Assembly: GCA_963773765.1 (NCBI GenBank)
Contig: CAVZCC010000001.1
Span: forward strand, 1,426,001 to 1,490,000
DNA length: 64,000 nt
Direction of reading: 5' to 3'
Source: CAVZCC01 sp963773765
GTDB lineage: Bacteria > Actinomycetota > Acidimicrobiia > Acidimicrobiales > Microtrichaceae
Made by a program: the position numbers and the translations under genes. Shown here piece after piece: positions 23,561 to 31,307 of the stretch (position 1 is its first letter; the number at the start of each line of letters is the position of its first letter). Under the pieces are notes generated by a model, which worked only from the letters and a program-made list of their open reading frames with translations, had not been told where the DNA came from and did not search any database.

Positions 23561-24751
23561 TCAGGCCGGGGTGAGCTCCACGCCCGCCGAGCGCAGGCCG
23601 TACACGAAGGCGTTGGGCATCTCCACCACGGAGCCGTCCACCACGGAGATGTCGGCCACCCGTTGCAGGAACTCCTCGAAGAACACCCGGATCTCCAACC
23701 GGGCCAGCGAGGACCCGAGGCAGAAGTGCGTCCCGAACCCGAAGGCGATGTGGTGGTTGGGGTGCCGGGTGACGTCCAGCGCCTCCGGGGCGTCGAAGTG
23801 CGCCGGGTCCCGGTTGGCCGACGAGTACATCAGCACCAGCTGGTCCCCCGCGGCCACCTCGGCCCCTCCGATCACCGTGTCCCGGGTGGCCACCCGGCAC
23901 ATGTTGTGGATGGGGGTGACGAACCGGATGAACTCCTCGACCGCCACGGTCAGGTCGGCCCCGTCACGCAGCAGCGCCCACTGCTCCGGTCGGGCCGCCA
24001 GGTTGAGGATGGTGCGGGCGATCACGGTGCGGGTGGTCTCCGCCCCGCCGTCCAGCAGCAGCAGGCAGTCGGAGATGACCTCGTCCACCCCGAACGGGTG
24101 GCCGGGGACCTCGGCGGTGGTCCAGGTGGTCATGACGTCGTCGGCGGGACAGGTCCGCTTCTCCTCGTAGAGCTCAGCTGAGGCCTGGGCGAACTCCATG
24201 GCGGCGACGATCCCGTCCTCGTCCATGTAGCGGGGGCCGCCCCCGAGCGCGATGGTGCGCTCGGACCACTCCATGAGCTTGGGGAACATCTCCTGCGGGA
24301 AGCCGAGCAGGAGGCCGATCATCTCCGCCGGGAGCGGCGCGGCCAGCTCGTCCACCACGTCGACGGGGCCACCGTGGCCCAGGGCCGCGTCGAGCAGCGA
24401 CCGCACCGTGGCCCGGACGTGGTCCTCCCACGAGGACACGGCCTTGGGGGTGAAGCGGCGCGACACCAGGTTGCGGCGACGGGAGTGGTGGGGGTCGTCC
24501 AGGCCGATGATCGACGGGTCGGCCGGGATGTTGGGCCGGTAGCCCCCCTTGGCCCGGTCGGAGTTGATGAAGGTGTCCTTGTGCTTCTCGATCTCCACCA
24601 CGTCGTCGTAGCGGGCAACGCCCCACAGCTCGTTCACGGCGTCCCGGTAGACCGGCTCGTGCTCCCGCATCCACGCGTACGCCGCGTACGGGTCGCCCAC
24701 GTAGAACGCGCCGTCCAGCAGGTCGATCTCGGGTCGCTCCGTGATGGCCAT
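23561..24751 (-). CDS. Cytochrome P450
   Basis: The 396-residue P450 has the I-helix LLLDGGAETTRTVI, an ExxR in VEEFIRFVTPIHNMCR, and the heme loop IAFGFGTHFCLGSSLAR with the ligand near Cys344. The overall pattern, with GLDDPHHSRRRNLVSRRFTP near residue 95, resembles the CYP125/CYP142 steroid side-chain group, so a sterol or branched lipid substrate is a fair inference. ATG 24751 has GGGGGAG 4 nt upstream. A perfect palindromic operator shared with the aldehyde dehydrogenase lies 56 bp before the start. An SDR gene is immediately upstream in the same direction. Confidence 0.9.
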   Translation of the reverse strand: MAITERPEIDLLDGAFYVGDPYAAYAWMREHEPVYRDAVNELWGVARYDDVVEIEKHKDTFINSDRAKGGYRPNIPADPSIIGLDDPHHSRRRNLVSRRFTPKAVSSWEDHVRATVRSLLDAALGHGGPVDVVDELAAPLPAEMIGLLLGFPQEMFPKLMEWSERTIALGGGPRYMDEDGIVAAMEFAQASAELYEEKRTCPADDVMTTWTTAEVPGHPFGVDEVISDCLLLLDGGAETTRTVIARTILNLAARPEQWALLRDGADLTVAVEEFIRFVTPIHNMCRVATRDTVIGGAEVAAGDQLVLMYSSANRDPAHFDAPEALDVTRHPNHHIAFGFGTHFCLGSSLARLEIRVFFEEFLQRVADISVVDGSVVEMPNAFVYGLRSAGVELTPA

Positions 24752-24806
24752 GCCACTCCCCCCGGTCGGTGTCGTGTCGCTCTGTCCGGCCGTGGCCGAC
24801 GCCCTG

Positions 24807-24823
24807 TCTGACGAGTCGTCAGA
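24807..24823. promoter_or_regulatory. Perfect 17-bp palindromic operator before P450
   Basis: TCTGACGA-G-TCGTCAGA is a perfect inverted repeat between the SDR stop (24834) and the P450 start (24751). Its core CTGACG-N3-CGTCAG is identical in both half-sites and spacing to the site at 13549-13563 before the aldehyde dehydrogenase. Confidence 0.7.
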
Positions 24824-24833
24824 TTGGCACAGG

Positions 24834-25703
24834 TCAGGTGGGGACGACGGGCGGGACCCGCCCCTCGACCGCGTCATCGCCGAAGAACGCCCGGGCCGCG
24901 GGCTCGAAGTCCGGGCCGCGTCGCAGGTGGTGGCCGCCGTCCACGCTGACCGAGGTGCCGGTGATCCAGGACGACTCGGGGCCCAGCAGGAACCGGACCA
25001 GGGCGGCCACGTCATCCACGTGGCCGGCCCGGGACACCGGCATGTTGTCCTTGTAGCTGCCCATGACCTGGTCGTCGTCCATCACCATGGACACCAGGTC
25101 GGTGTCCACGATGCCGGGCCGCACCGAGTTCACCCGCACGCCGGCCCGACCCAGTTCGTCTGCGGTCTGGCGCACCAGCATGTCCACCGCGGCCTTGGAC
25201 ACGCAGTAGGGCCCCATGAACGGGTGCGTCACTGCCGCGGCGATGGAGGAGATGGCGACCATGGACCCGCCCCCGGCCGCCGCGATGGCGGCACCGGCGT
25301 GCTTGAACAGCAGGAACGTGCCGGTGAGGTTGGTGGCCAGGATGTCGTTCCACTCCTCCAGCGGCGTGGTGATGATCGGCCCCAGCCCGCCCCGACCGGC
25401 CGATGCCACCGCGAGGTCCAGTCGGCCCGTTGCCTCGGACGCCGCCGCCACCGCGGCGACGACGGCATCCTCGTCCTGGGCGTCCGCCACCACCCAGCGC
25501 ACCGCGGCGCCGTCGGCCGCGGCCGCCTCCAACTCCTCCACGCCGGCCCGGAGCCGGTCCTCGGTCCGCCCGGCGATGGTGACCGTGGCGCCGTCGCGGA
25601 CCAGGGACAGCGCACACTGCAGGCCGATGCCGCTCCCGCCCCCGGTGATGAGGGCCGACAGGCCGGACAGTGGGGCGGTGTGGGAGGAGGGGGCGTCGCT
25701 CAT
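24834..25703 (-). CDS. Short-chain dehydrogenase/reductase
   Basis: The 289-residue SDR has ALITGGGSGIGLQCA, DLAVASAGRGG, MVAISSIAAAV, PYCVSKAAVDM (catalytic Tyr/Lys) and SSWITGTSVSVDGGHHLRRGP. This C-terminus, with the charged tail, is seen in SDRs near P450 and acyl-CoA genes. ATG 25703 has TACCGT 8 nt upstream; a longer open frame to 26006 lies over the divergent DUF2505 gene and is rejected. The P450 begins 82 bp downstream, separated by the operator, so the two can be expressed together or apart. Confidence 0.88.
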   Translation of the reverse strand: MSDAPSSHTAPLSGLSALITGGGSGIGLQCALSLVRDGATVTIAGRTEDRLRAGVEELEAAAADGAAVRWVVADAQDEDAVVAAVAAASEATGRLDLAVASAGRGGLGPIITTPLEEWNDILATNLTGTFLLFKHAGAAIAAAGGGSMVAISSIAAAVTHPFMGPYCVSKAAVDMLVRQTADELGRAGVRVNSVRPGIVDTDLVSMVMDDDQVMGSYKDNMPVSRAGHVDDVAALVRFLLGPESSWITGTSVSVDGGHHLRRGPDFEPAARAFFGDDAVEGRVPPVVPT

Positions 25704-25711
25704 GGGGGCGC

Positions 25712-25717
25712 ACGGTA
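25712..25717 (-). promoter_or_regulatory. Leaderless -10 box TACCGT
   Basis: TACCGT on the minus strand ends 8 nt before ATG 25703 of the SDR gene. Confidence 0.55.
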
Positions 25718-25787
25718 GCCAGTCCCGCGGTGGGCCTGCGAGCAGATCGTTGCACTGCACACTATGCTTCTCGCAGGGAGGGACCGC

Positions 25788-26291
25788 ATGCAGATCAGCG
25801 TCCAGCACCACTACGAGGCCAAGGTCGACGAGGTGGTGAGCGTCATGACCGACGAGGCCGAGCTCCGGGCCAAGTACCGGGCGCTGGACCAGGGTGACCT
25901 GGCCAGCTACCAGCGGTCCGACGACGGCGACACGCTGCGGATCACGCAGGTCCGCACGGTGGACTTCCCGGTGCCGGCCCGGGCGGCCAAGCTCCTCGTC
26001 CCCCACCCCGTCATCCGCCAGACCGAGCGGTGGAGCTCGGAGGAGCCCGACGGCACCCGCCGTGGCACGATCGAGCTCACGTGCGCCGGGCTACCGGTCA
26101 CCGGACGTTCCCAGGTGACCATCGAGCCCGAGGGCGACGGCTGTTGTGTCCGGACGATGGTGATCGACTTCTCCTGCGACGTGCCGGTGATCGGGGGCCG
26201 GATCGTGGCCGCGGTCGTGGCCGGGGCCGAGCAGCTCATCGAGGCGGACCACCGGGCCAACCTCCGGGTGCTGGCCCGGACCAGTCACTGA
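25788..26291 (+). CDS. DUF2505 (START-like) protein
   Basis: The 167-residue product begins MQISVQHHYEAKVDEVVSVMTDEAELRAKY and continues with a hydrophobic-pocket pattern (PHPVIRQTERW, GLPVTGRSQVTIEP, GGRIVAAVVAGAEQLIEADHRA), which matches the actinobacterial DUF2505 family, a START/polyketide-cyclase-like fold thought to bind lipids. I preferred ATG 25788 over 25764 because AGGGAGGG sits just upstream and family members start at this point. It is divergent from the SDR gene; TATGCT at 25762-25767 is a possible -10. Confidence 0.82.
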   Translation: MQISVQHHYEAKVDEVVSVMTDEAELRAKYRALDQGDLASYQRSDDGDTLRITQVRTVDFPVPARAAKLLVPHPVIRQTERWSSEEPDGTRRGTIELTCAGLPVTGRSQVTIEPEGDGCCVRTMVIDFSCDVPVIGGRIVAAVVAGAEQLIEADHRANLRVLARTSH

Positions 26292-26306
26292 CCGACCCCG
26301 GACGCG

Positions 26307-26334
26307 ACGGTGGGGCCCCGAAGGGCCCCACCGT
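26307..26334. terminator. Strong bidirectional hairpin terminator
   Basis: ACGGTGGGGCCC and GGGCCCCACCGT form a perfect 12-bp stem around CGAA (TTCG on the other strand, a UUCG-type stable tetraloop). It lies between the convergent DUF2505 and Gly-rich genes. Confidence 0.8.
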
Positions 26335-26360
26335 GTGCTCTTCGGCCCTGGCCGAATGGT

Positions 26361-28303
26361 CTAGAGGTTGACCTGGCTGCTGACCGGGCCGGTGTTGCCC
26401 GAGGCCCCAGCCACGCCGGTGCCACCACCGGCCCCACCGGCGCCACCGGCACCACCGGTGAACGTGGCGCCCGTGATGGTGGCCGAGGAGGCCGTGGTCA
26501 CGATGCCGAAGGACGGTCCGCCGGCGCCACCGGCCCCACCGCCGGCATTGCCGCCGGCGCCACCGGCCCCACCGGCGCCACCGGCCCCACCGTTACCGCC
26601 GCCGGTGCATGCACCGAAGGGGAACCCGGGGTAGCCGGTGTCGTTGTTGCAGTTGCCCAGGCCGCCGGCGCCGCCGGAGCCACCGGGCTGGCCCACACCG
26701 CCAGTGCCACCTGCACCGCCGGCGCCGCCGATGCCCTGGGTGATGTTGAAGCCCTGGAGGACGGCGGAGGAATTGGTCACCAGCACACCGATGGAGGCGT
26801 AGCCGGCGGTGCCGCCGCTGCCCGCTGCCGGAGCGGCGGCGCCGGCGGCGCCGCCGCCGCCACCACCGGCGCCCATGTCGTCGTTGGAGGTGTCACAGCC
26901 ACCACCACCACCGCCCCCGCCGCCGGCCTTGCCGGCCGCGCCGGTGGTCCCGTTGGCGCCGTTCCCGCCCGAGCGGGCCCACAGGCCACCGGAGATGGTG
27001 CCGTTGGATGCCGCCGACGCAGTACCACCGGAACCGCTGCTGCCGGTGGCGCCGGGCTGACCGGAACCTCCCGGGCTGCAGAGGCCACCAGCGGCGCCGC
27101 CTCCACCGAACCCGCCGCCCGAGCCCGTGGCGGACCCACCGATGATCCCGCTGGAGGCGTCACTGAAGACGCACACACCGAGGAACGAATCGGTGTCCTG
27201 GGTCCCACCCTGGCCGCCGCCGCCGGCGCCCGTCGCCCCGCCCCCACCGGACTTGCGGCTGGTGCGGTCACAGAAGGAGCCACGCTCCTCGGAGTTCTCG
27301 CCGGGTCCGCCGTTGCCGGGCGACGACTGGGTCGCGCCGGCGCCGTTGCTGCCGCTGGTGCCGGCCGCACCCTTGCCGGCCTGGACCACGATGCTGTCCA
27401 TGACCAGGGCGCTGGTGGAGTTGCGCACCACCACGGCGTAGCTGGCCCTGGCATTGCCGGACTCGTCGGCGCCGACAGCCTTGAGGTCAGCCACGGTGGT
27501 GGCGGAGGTGATCCCGTCGGCGATGATGGCTGCGCTGGCGCCGAGGCCGGAGTCGAACCCGCCGTTCACCGTTGCCAGGGTGTTGCCGGAGGCCTGCAGG
27601 CCTCGCTTGAAGTTCTGGCCGAAGCCACCGCGGATCTCCAGGCCACCGGCCACGGAGAACTTGGGATAGGAGCCGCCGGCCACGGCGACGGTGGTCTTGG
27701 AGGTGGCGAGGGCCCGGGTCTGACCCTGGCCGATGCTGGCGCACGGCTCGGCGATGGTGCCGCAGGTGCTCGTGTCCCCGCCGTTGTTGGCGTTCACGTA
27801 GGCGATGGTCGTCACCACGCCGTCCTCACCGTCACAGTTGCTGTCGACGTTGAACCATCGATCGGGTCGGGGGCACCGGGGTAGATGGTGTCGTCACTGT
27901 CATTGCAGTCCGTCGGCGGGAAGAAGCCGTCGTTGTCACCGTCACCAGTGGCGGTGATGGTCACGGACTCGGTGTCCGTCGCGCCCAGGTTGTCGGTCAC
28001 GGTGAGCGTGGCGGTGAAGGATCCACCGGCGGTGTAGGTGTGCGATGCCGTTCCTCCGGTGCCAGAGGTGGTGTCACCGAAGGCCCAGGAGTAGCTCACG
28101 ATGAGGCCACCGGGATCGGACGACGCTGTCCCATCGAAGTCGACCGGCAACGGGATCGTGCCGCTGGTGGGATCGGCCGAGATCACCGCGATCGGCGGGG
28201 TGTTGGCCGGTCCACCGCCACCGGACGGCGGTGTGGAGCACGACGCCGCCACCAGGAACAGTGCCGCACCGAGAACGGGCAGCAGAAGACGGGTGTTGCG
28301 CAT
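26361..28303 (-). pseudogene. Secreted PKD - MopE-like - glycine-rich (PGRS-like) surface protein, one frameshift
   Basis: A lipoprotein signal (LLLPVLGAALFLVAASC) leads into a PKD domain (PIAVISADPTSGTIPLPVDF...SYSWAFGDTTSG...TLTVTDNLGA) and a metal-binding MopE-like motif (DNDGFFPPTDCNDSDDTIYPGAPD). Adding one base at 27855-27856 continues this as GFNVDSNCDGEDGV and VNANNGGDTSTCGT, then a beta-helix-like part (FSVAGGLEIRGGFG). The last 300 residues are Gly/Ala repeats (GGAGGAGGTGG types) with Cys, like mycobacterial PGRS but without a PE domain. It is likely an anchored, Ca2+-binding surface protein of about 647 residues. SD GAGGGGG precedes ATG 28303. Confidence 0.8.
26385..27060. repeat. 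Low-complexity GGC/GCC-type codon repeats
   Basis: Dense CCACCGG/GCCGCCG words encode the Gly/Ala-rich half of the preceding protein; runs such as nine Gly codons near 26910 are prone to slippage. Confidence 0.8.
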
Positions 28304-28350
28304 TGAATCCCCCTCAGGACAAAGGCCCGTGTCGCCACACGGACCAGAGC

Positions 28351-28380
28351 ATCAAAGCCCGAACGGTGAACCACCGTCAA
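28351..28380 (-). promoter_or_regulatory. Sigma70-like promoter with overlapping palindrome
   Basis: TTGACG (28380-28375), 18 nt, then TTTGAT (28356-28351) form a -35/-10 pair for the PGRS-like gene. ACGGTG-AAC-CACCGT (28363-28377) is a perfect palindrome overlapping the -35 and spacer, a likely operator. The surrounding 28310-28450 stretch is unusually AT-rich for this genome. Confidence 0.5.
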
Positions 28381-28381
28381 T

Positions 28382-28456
28382 GTTCTTGCGCAACCTTCGG
28401 ATCGAATTCACTCGGATGCCACGGAGGGTCGGGGAACAACCGCAAGAACCTCACCC
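28382..28456. repeat. Spaced inverted repeat GTTCTTGCG / CGCAAGAAC
   Basis: GTTCTTGCG near 28382 and CGCAAGAAC near 28440 are perfect 9-bp inverted copies about 50 bp apart, upstream of the PGRS-like gene promoter. The function is unknown; cooperative operators or a large hairpin are options. Confidence 0.4.
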
Positions 28457-28500
28457 TGAGTGACGGTCGTCACGCGACGCCCCGCGGTTCCGACGCCGGG

Positions 28501-29361
28501 TCACCCGCCGGGCTGCACGCTCAGCACGCTGAGCGGGGCGTACCCGGCGTTGAACGCGGCCACGTCCTCGGTGGGCGTGGGGCCGGCCACCGAGCAGTCG
28601 GTCGGGACGATCTGGACCTCGGACACCATGTCCACCGGGACCTCCACCACGTCCTTGACCTCCCCCGCGGTGCAGGTGGGCACGTTGAGGTTCTCCACCG
28701 TGGCGTCCGCTCCGCCGGCCAGCAGTTCGGCCCGGTGCTCCTGCACCCAGGCCACCACCAGCTCGGCCGCGGTGGCGAAATCGGGGGCGTCGGCCAGACC
28801 CGAACTGGCCGCCAGCGCCGGGACGCCCTTGGTGGCGGCGGCCCGGGCCGCGCCGACGGTGCCGGAGATGTCGACCAGCTTGCCGATGTTCTGGCCCGAG
28901 TTGATGCCCGACACCACCAGGTCCGGCCGCTCGGCCACGCCGCCGTCCAGTGCCCAGTTCACGGAGTCGGCCGGGAAGCCGGCGACGGCGGTCGCCTGGT
29001 AGCCGCCGGACGTGGTGGCGGGCGAGGCCGGGGCGCCTCCCGGTGTGGTCCTGCCACCGCTGCCGGACTGGTTCTCCGCCGGCGCGGCGACGATCACCTT
29101 GGTGTCCGGCAGGGCCCGGAGGGCTTCCACCACGGTGTTGATGCCGGGTGCAGCCACTCCGTCGTCGTTGGTCACCAGGATCGTGAGCTCCCCGGCCTCC
29201 GGGGCGGCGGCCTCCGTCGTGGAGCTCCCGTCCGCCGTCGACGTGGCCGATGCGTCCGAGCTGTCCGCGCCCGAGCGGCTGCACCCGACGGCACCGAGGA
29301 GCGCGACGACGATGGCGGCTGCGGACCACAGCCGGCGACGGGTGGCGGGTGCGTGGGACAT
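28501..29361 (-). CDS. SurE-like nucleotidase/phosphatase lipoprotein
   Basis: The 286-residue product has a lipobox signal (VVALLGAVGC, Cys27) and a Ser/Thr-rich linker before a SurE domain: LTILVTNDDGVAAPGINTV (metal-binding NDDG), VIVAAPAENQSGSG, WALDGGVAERPDLVVSGINSGQNIG and DISGTVGAARAA. SurE proteins are metal-dependent 5'/3'-nucleotidases or acid phosphatases, normally cytoplasmic; export here suggests phosphate scavenging on the cell surface. GGAGG lies 6 nt before the ATG, and TACCGT about 45 bp upstream could be its -10, giving a leadered message. Confidence 0.87.
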   Translation of the reverse strand: MSHAPATRRRLWSAAAIVVALLGAVGCSRSGADSSDASATSTADGSSTTEAAAPEAGELTILVTNDDGVAAPGINTVVEALRALPDTKVIVAAPAENQSGSGGRTTPGGAPASPATTSGGYQATAVAGFPADSVNWALDGGVAERPDLVVSGINSGQNIGKLVDISGTVGAARAAATKGVPALAASSGLADAPDFATAAELVVAWVQEHRAELLAGGADATVENLNVPTCTAGEVKDVVEVPVDMVSEVQIVPTDCSVAGPTPTEDVAAFNAGYAPLSVLSVQPGG

Positions 29362-29442
29362 GGGGGACCTCCGGGACGCGTGCGGCGGACACGGTACCCA
29401 CCCGGGCCGCGACGCGGGTGAGCCCGGACCGGACCCCGGCGG

Positions 29443-29448
29443 TAGCGT
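29443..29448 (+). promoter_or_regulatory. Leaderless -10 box TAGCGT
   Basis: TAGCGT ends 9 nt before GTG 29458 of the MFS gene. Confidence 0.5.
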
Positions 29449-29457
29449 CCGGCACCG

Positions 29458-30804
29458 GTGACCTCCGACGACCCGGGCCCGCCGGCCCCACTGCCGAGTG
29501 CGCGCTCGGTCCTGTCGGACCGGTCACCCGTCCTGTTCCTCCTGGCCGTGACCACCACGACCATGGCCTCGATCGCCCAGGTCACCGCCCTGGGTGTGCA
29601 GGTGTTCGCCCTGACGGGCCGGGAGTTGGACCTGGGCCTGCTGGGGCTGGCGGAGTTCCTGCCCGCCCTCCTCCTGGCCATCCCGGCCGGCGCGCTGGCG
29701 GACCGGTTCGACCGGCGGCTGATGATGGGCATCGGCCTGGCCGGCGAGGTGGCCTGTTCGCTGGGCCTGGCGGTGGTCACCTGGAACGGGGTCCGCCTCC
29801 TTCGGCGTGATCCTCGCGCTGGTGACGGCCTTCGGCGTGTTCCGGGCCCTGGCCGCCCCGCGGCCCGGGCCCTGCCGGCCACCCTGGTGGCCCCGGAGGC
29901 CTTGCCCCGCATCGTGCCGCTGTTCGCCGCGTCGTGGCAGTTCGGCCTGATCGCCGGTCCCGTGCTGGGCGGCTTCCTGTACGCCGTCGACCCGTCGCTG
30001 CCCTACCTGGCCAGTGCCGGGCTGGTCCTGGTCGGGATGTGCGCGCTGCCGTTCATCCGGCTGCACCCGTCGGCCACCACCGTGCGGCCCGAGGGTCGGC
30101 GGGAGCGGCCCAGCCTGCGGGAGGCGCTGGACGGGCTCACGGTGATCCGCCGGACACCGGTGCTGCTGGGGGCCATCTCCCTCGACCTGTTCGCCGTGCT
30201 GTTCGGCGGCGCGGTGGCGCTGCTGCCCGCCATCGCCGAGGACCGCCTGGGCGTTGACGCCACCGGCCTGGGTTGGCTGCGGGCCGCCGGAGGCATCGGT
30301 GCCGCCCTCACCACGGTGGTGCTGGCATCGCGCCCGTTCACCCGACGGGTCGGGCGCGTGCTGCTGGTCTCGGTCGGCATCTTCGGCGCCGCCACCATCG
30401 TGCTGGGGGTCACGTCCAGCTTCGCCGTCGCCTTCATCGCCCTGGCCGTGCTCTCCAGCGCCGACGCCGTGAGCGTCTACGTGCGGGCCACGCTGGTGCC
30501 GCTCGTCACCGCGGACGAGTACCGGGGACGGGTGCTGGCGGTGGAGAACGTCTTCATCGGCGCCTCCAACGAACTGGGCGCGTTCGAGTCGGGCGTGGCG
30601 GGACAGGTGCTGGGTGCGTCGGCGGCCATCGTGGTGGGTGGCGCGGCGACCCTGGTGGTCGTGGTCATCTGGTGGTTCGGGTTCACGGCGCTGCGGGACG
30701 TGGACCGGTTCAGTGACATCACGCCGGGCTCCGCCCGGCCGAGGGACATCACGCGGCGCCGGCCGAGGGACACCACGCCGGGCCGGGCCCGGCCGGACGA
30801 CTGA
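29458..30804 (+). CDS. MFS transporter (EntS/MFS_3-like) with two compensating frameshifts
   Basis: The 448-codon frame encodes a 12-helix-type major facilitator: SPVLFLLAVTTTTMASIAQVTALG, PAGALADRFDRRLMMG (loop 2-3 motif), later RPSLREALDGLTVIRRTPVLLG and EYRGRVLAVENVFIGASNELGAFESG, typical of the MFS_3/enterobactin-exporter-like group. Between about 29795 and 29858 the frame gives an Arg/Pro-rich stretch, whereas the +1 frame reads SFGVILALVTAFGVFRALAAP, a perfect membrane helix. Two opposite indels therefore cancel. The cytoplasmic tail consists of three imperfect repeats. Export of a small molecule is likely; the substrate is unknown. Confidence 0.84.
   Translation: MTSDDPGPPAPLPSARSVLSDRSPVLFLLAVTTTTMASIAQVTALGVQVFALTGRELDLGLLGLAEFLPALLLAIPAGALADRFDRRLMMGIGLAGEVACSLGLAVVTWNGVRLLRRDPRAGDGLRRVPGPGRPAARALPATLVAPEALPRIVPLFAASWQFGLIAGPVLGGFLYAVDPSLPYLASAGLVLVGMCALPFIRLHPSATTVRPEGRRERPSLREALDGLTVIRRTPVLLGAISLDLFAVLFGGAVALLPAIAEDRLGVDATGLGWLRAAGGIGAALTTVVLASRPFTRRVGRVLLVSVGIFGAATIVLGVTSSFAVAFIALAVLSSADAVSVYVRATLVPLVTADEYRGRVLAVENVFIGASNELGAFESGVAGQVLGASAAIVVGGAATLVVVVIWWFGFTALRDVDRFSDITPGSARPRDITRRRPRDTTPGRARPDD
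30715..30800 (+). repeat. In-frame imperfect tandem repeats in MFS tail
   Basis: Three units of 24-30 bp start with GACATCACG/GACACCACG and contain CGGCCGAGG, encoding DITPGSARPR, DITRRRPR and DTTPGRARPD. The CCCGGCC-GAGGGA word resembles the 25-bp repeat at 3.2 kb. Confidence 0.7.
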
Positions 30805-30816
30805 CAGGAGAGGGCC

Positions 30817-31260
30817 ATGGAGATCAAGTTGTCCCACGTGGGGATCTGCGTGTCGGACATGGAGCGGTCCGTGCGCTTCTACGTCGACGGACTGGGGTTC
30901 ACCCCCACCGTCGCCTACGAGGTCGGCGCCGAGTACGGGACGCTGATGGAGGTGGACGGGTCCCAGGTGGCGTCGCAGTTCCTCACCCGTGACGGCGTGT
31001 CGGTCGAGCTGCTCCAGTTCCTGCAGCCCGGCCACACCGGTGACGGCTCCCGGCGACCCATGAACCAGGTGGGCCTCACCCACCTGTGCCTGCGGGTGGA
31101 CGACGTGGACGCCGTGGCGGCCGCCATCGCGGCCGCGGGCGGGACGGTGCTCGACGGCACCCGGACCACCCTGGACCACGGCGGCAGGACGCCGGCGGAC
31201 TTCGTGTACTGCACGGACCCGGACGGCACCCGCATCGAGTTGATGCGCCTGCCCACCTGA
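30817..31260 (+). CDS. VOC-family (glyoxalase-like) protein
   Basis: The 147-residue protein has two beta-alpha-beta-beta-beta halves: KLSHVGICVSDMERSVRFYVDGLGF (first metal His) and VGLTHLCLRVDDVDAVAAAI...FVYCTDPDGTRIELM (second His and Glu). It is a small metal-dependent lyase, isomerase or dioxygenase-like enzyme, or a resistance protein; the exact reaction cannot be read. AGGAGAGGG precedes ATG 30817, 12 bp after the MFS stop, so the two genes are cotranscribed. Confidence 0.88.
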   Translation: MEIKLSHVGICVSDMERSVRFYVDGLGFTPTVAYEVGAEYGTLMEVDGSQVASQFLTRDGVSVELLQFLQPGHTGDGSRRPMNQVGLTHLCLRVDDVDAVAAAIAAAGGTVLDGTRTTLDHGGRTPADFVYCTDPDGTRIELMRLPT

Positions 31261-31267
31261 CGCGGGC

Positions 31268-31292
31268 TACCTTCTTGCAGTAACGCTGCAAG
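31268..31292 (+). promoter_or_regulatory. -10 box followed by palindromic operator
   Basis: TACCTT (31268-31273) is a -10 candidate directly abutting CTTGCAG-TAACG-CTGCAAG (31274-31292), a perfect 7-bp inverted repeat over the expected start of transcription of the metallo-hydrolase gene. TetR-type repression is plausible. Confidence 0.55.
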
Positions 31293-31307
31293 ATCCCAGG
31301 GGGTCCC

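Noticed and set aside
26385..27060. Mycobacterial PE_PGRS gene
   Set aside because: Gly/Ala repeats are present but there is no PE domain; the N-terminus has a lipobox and PKD domain.
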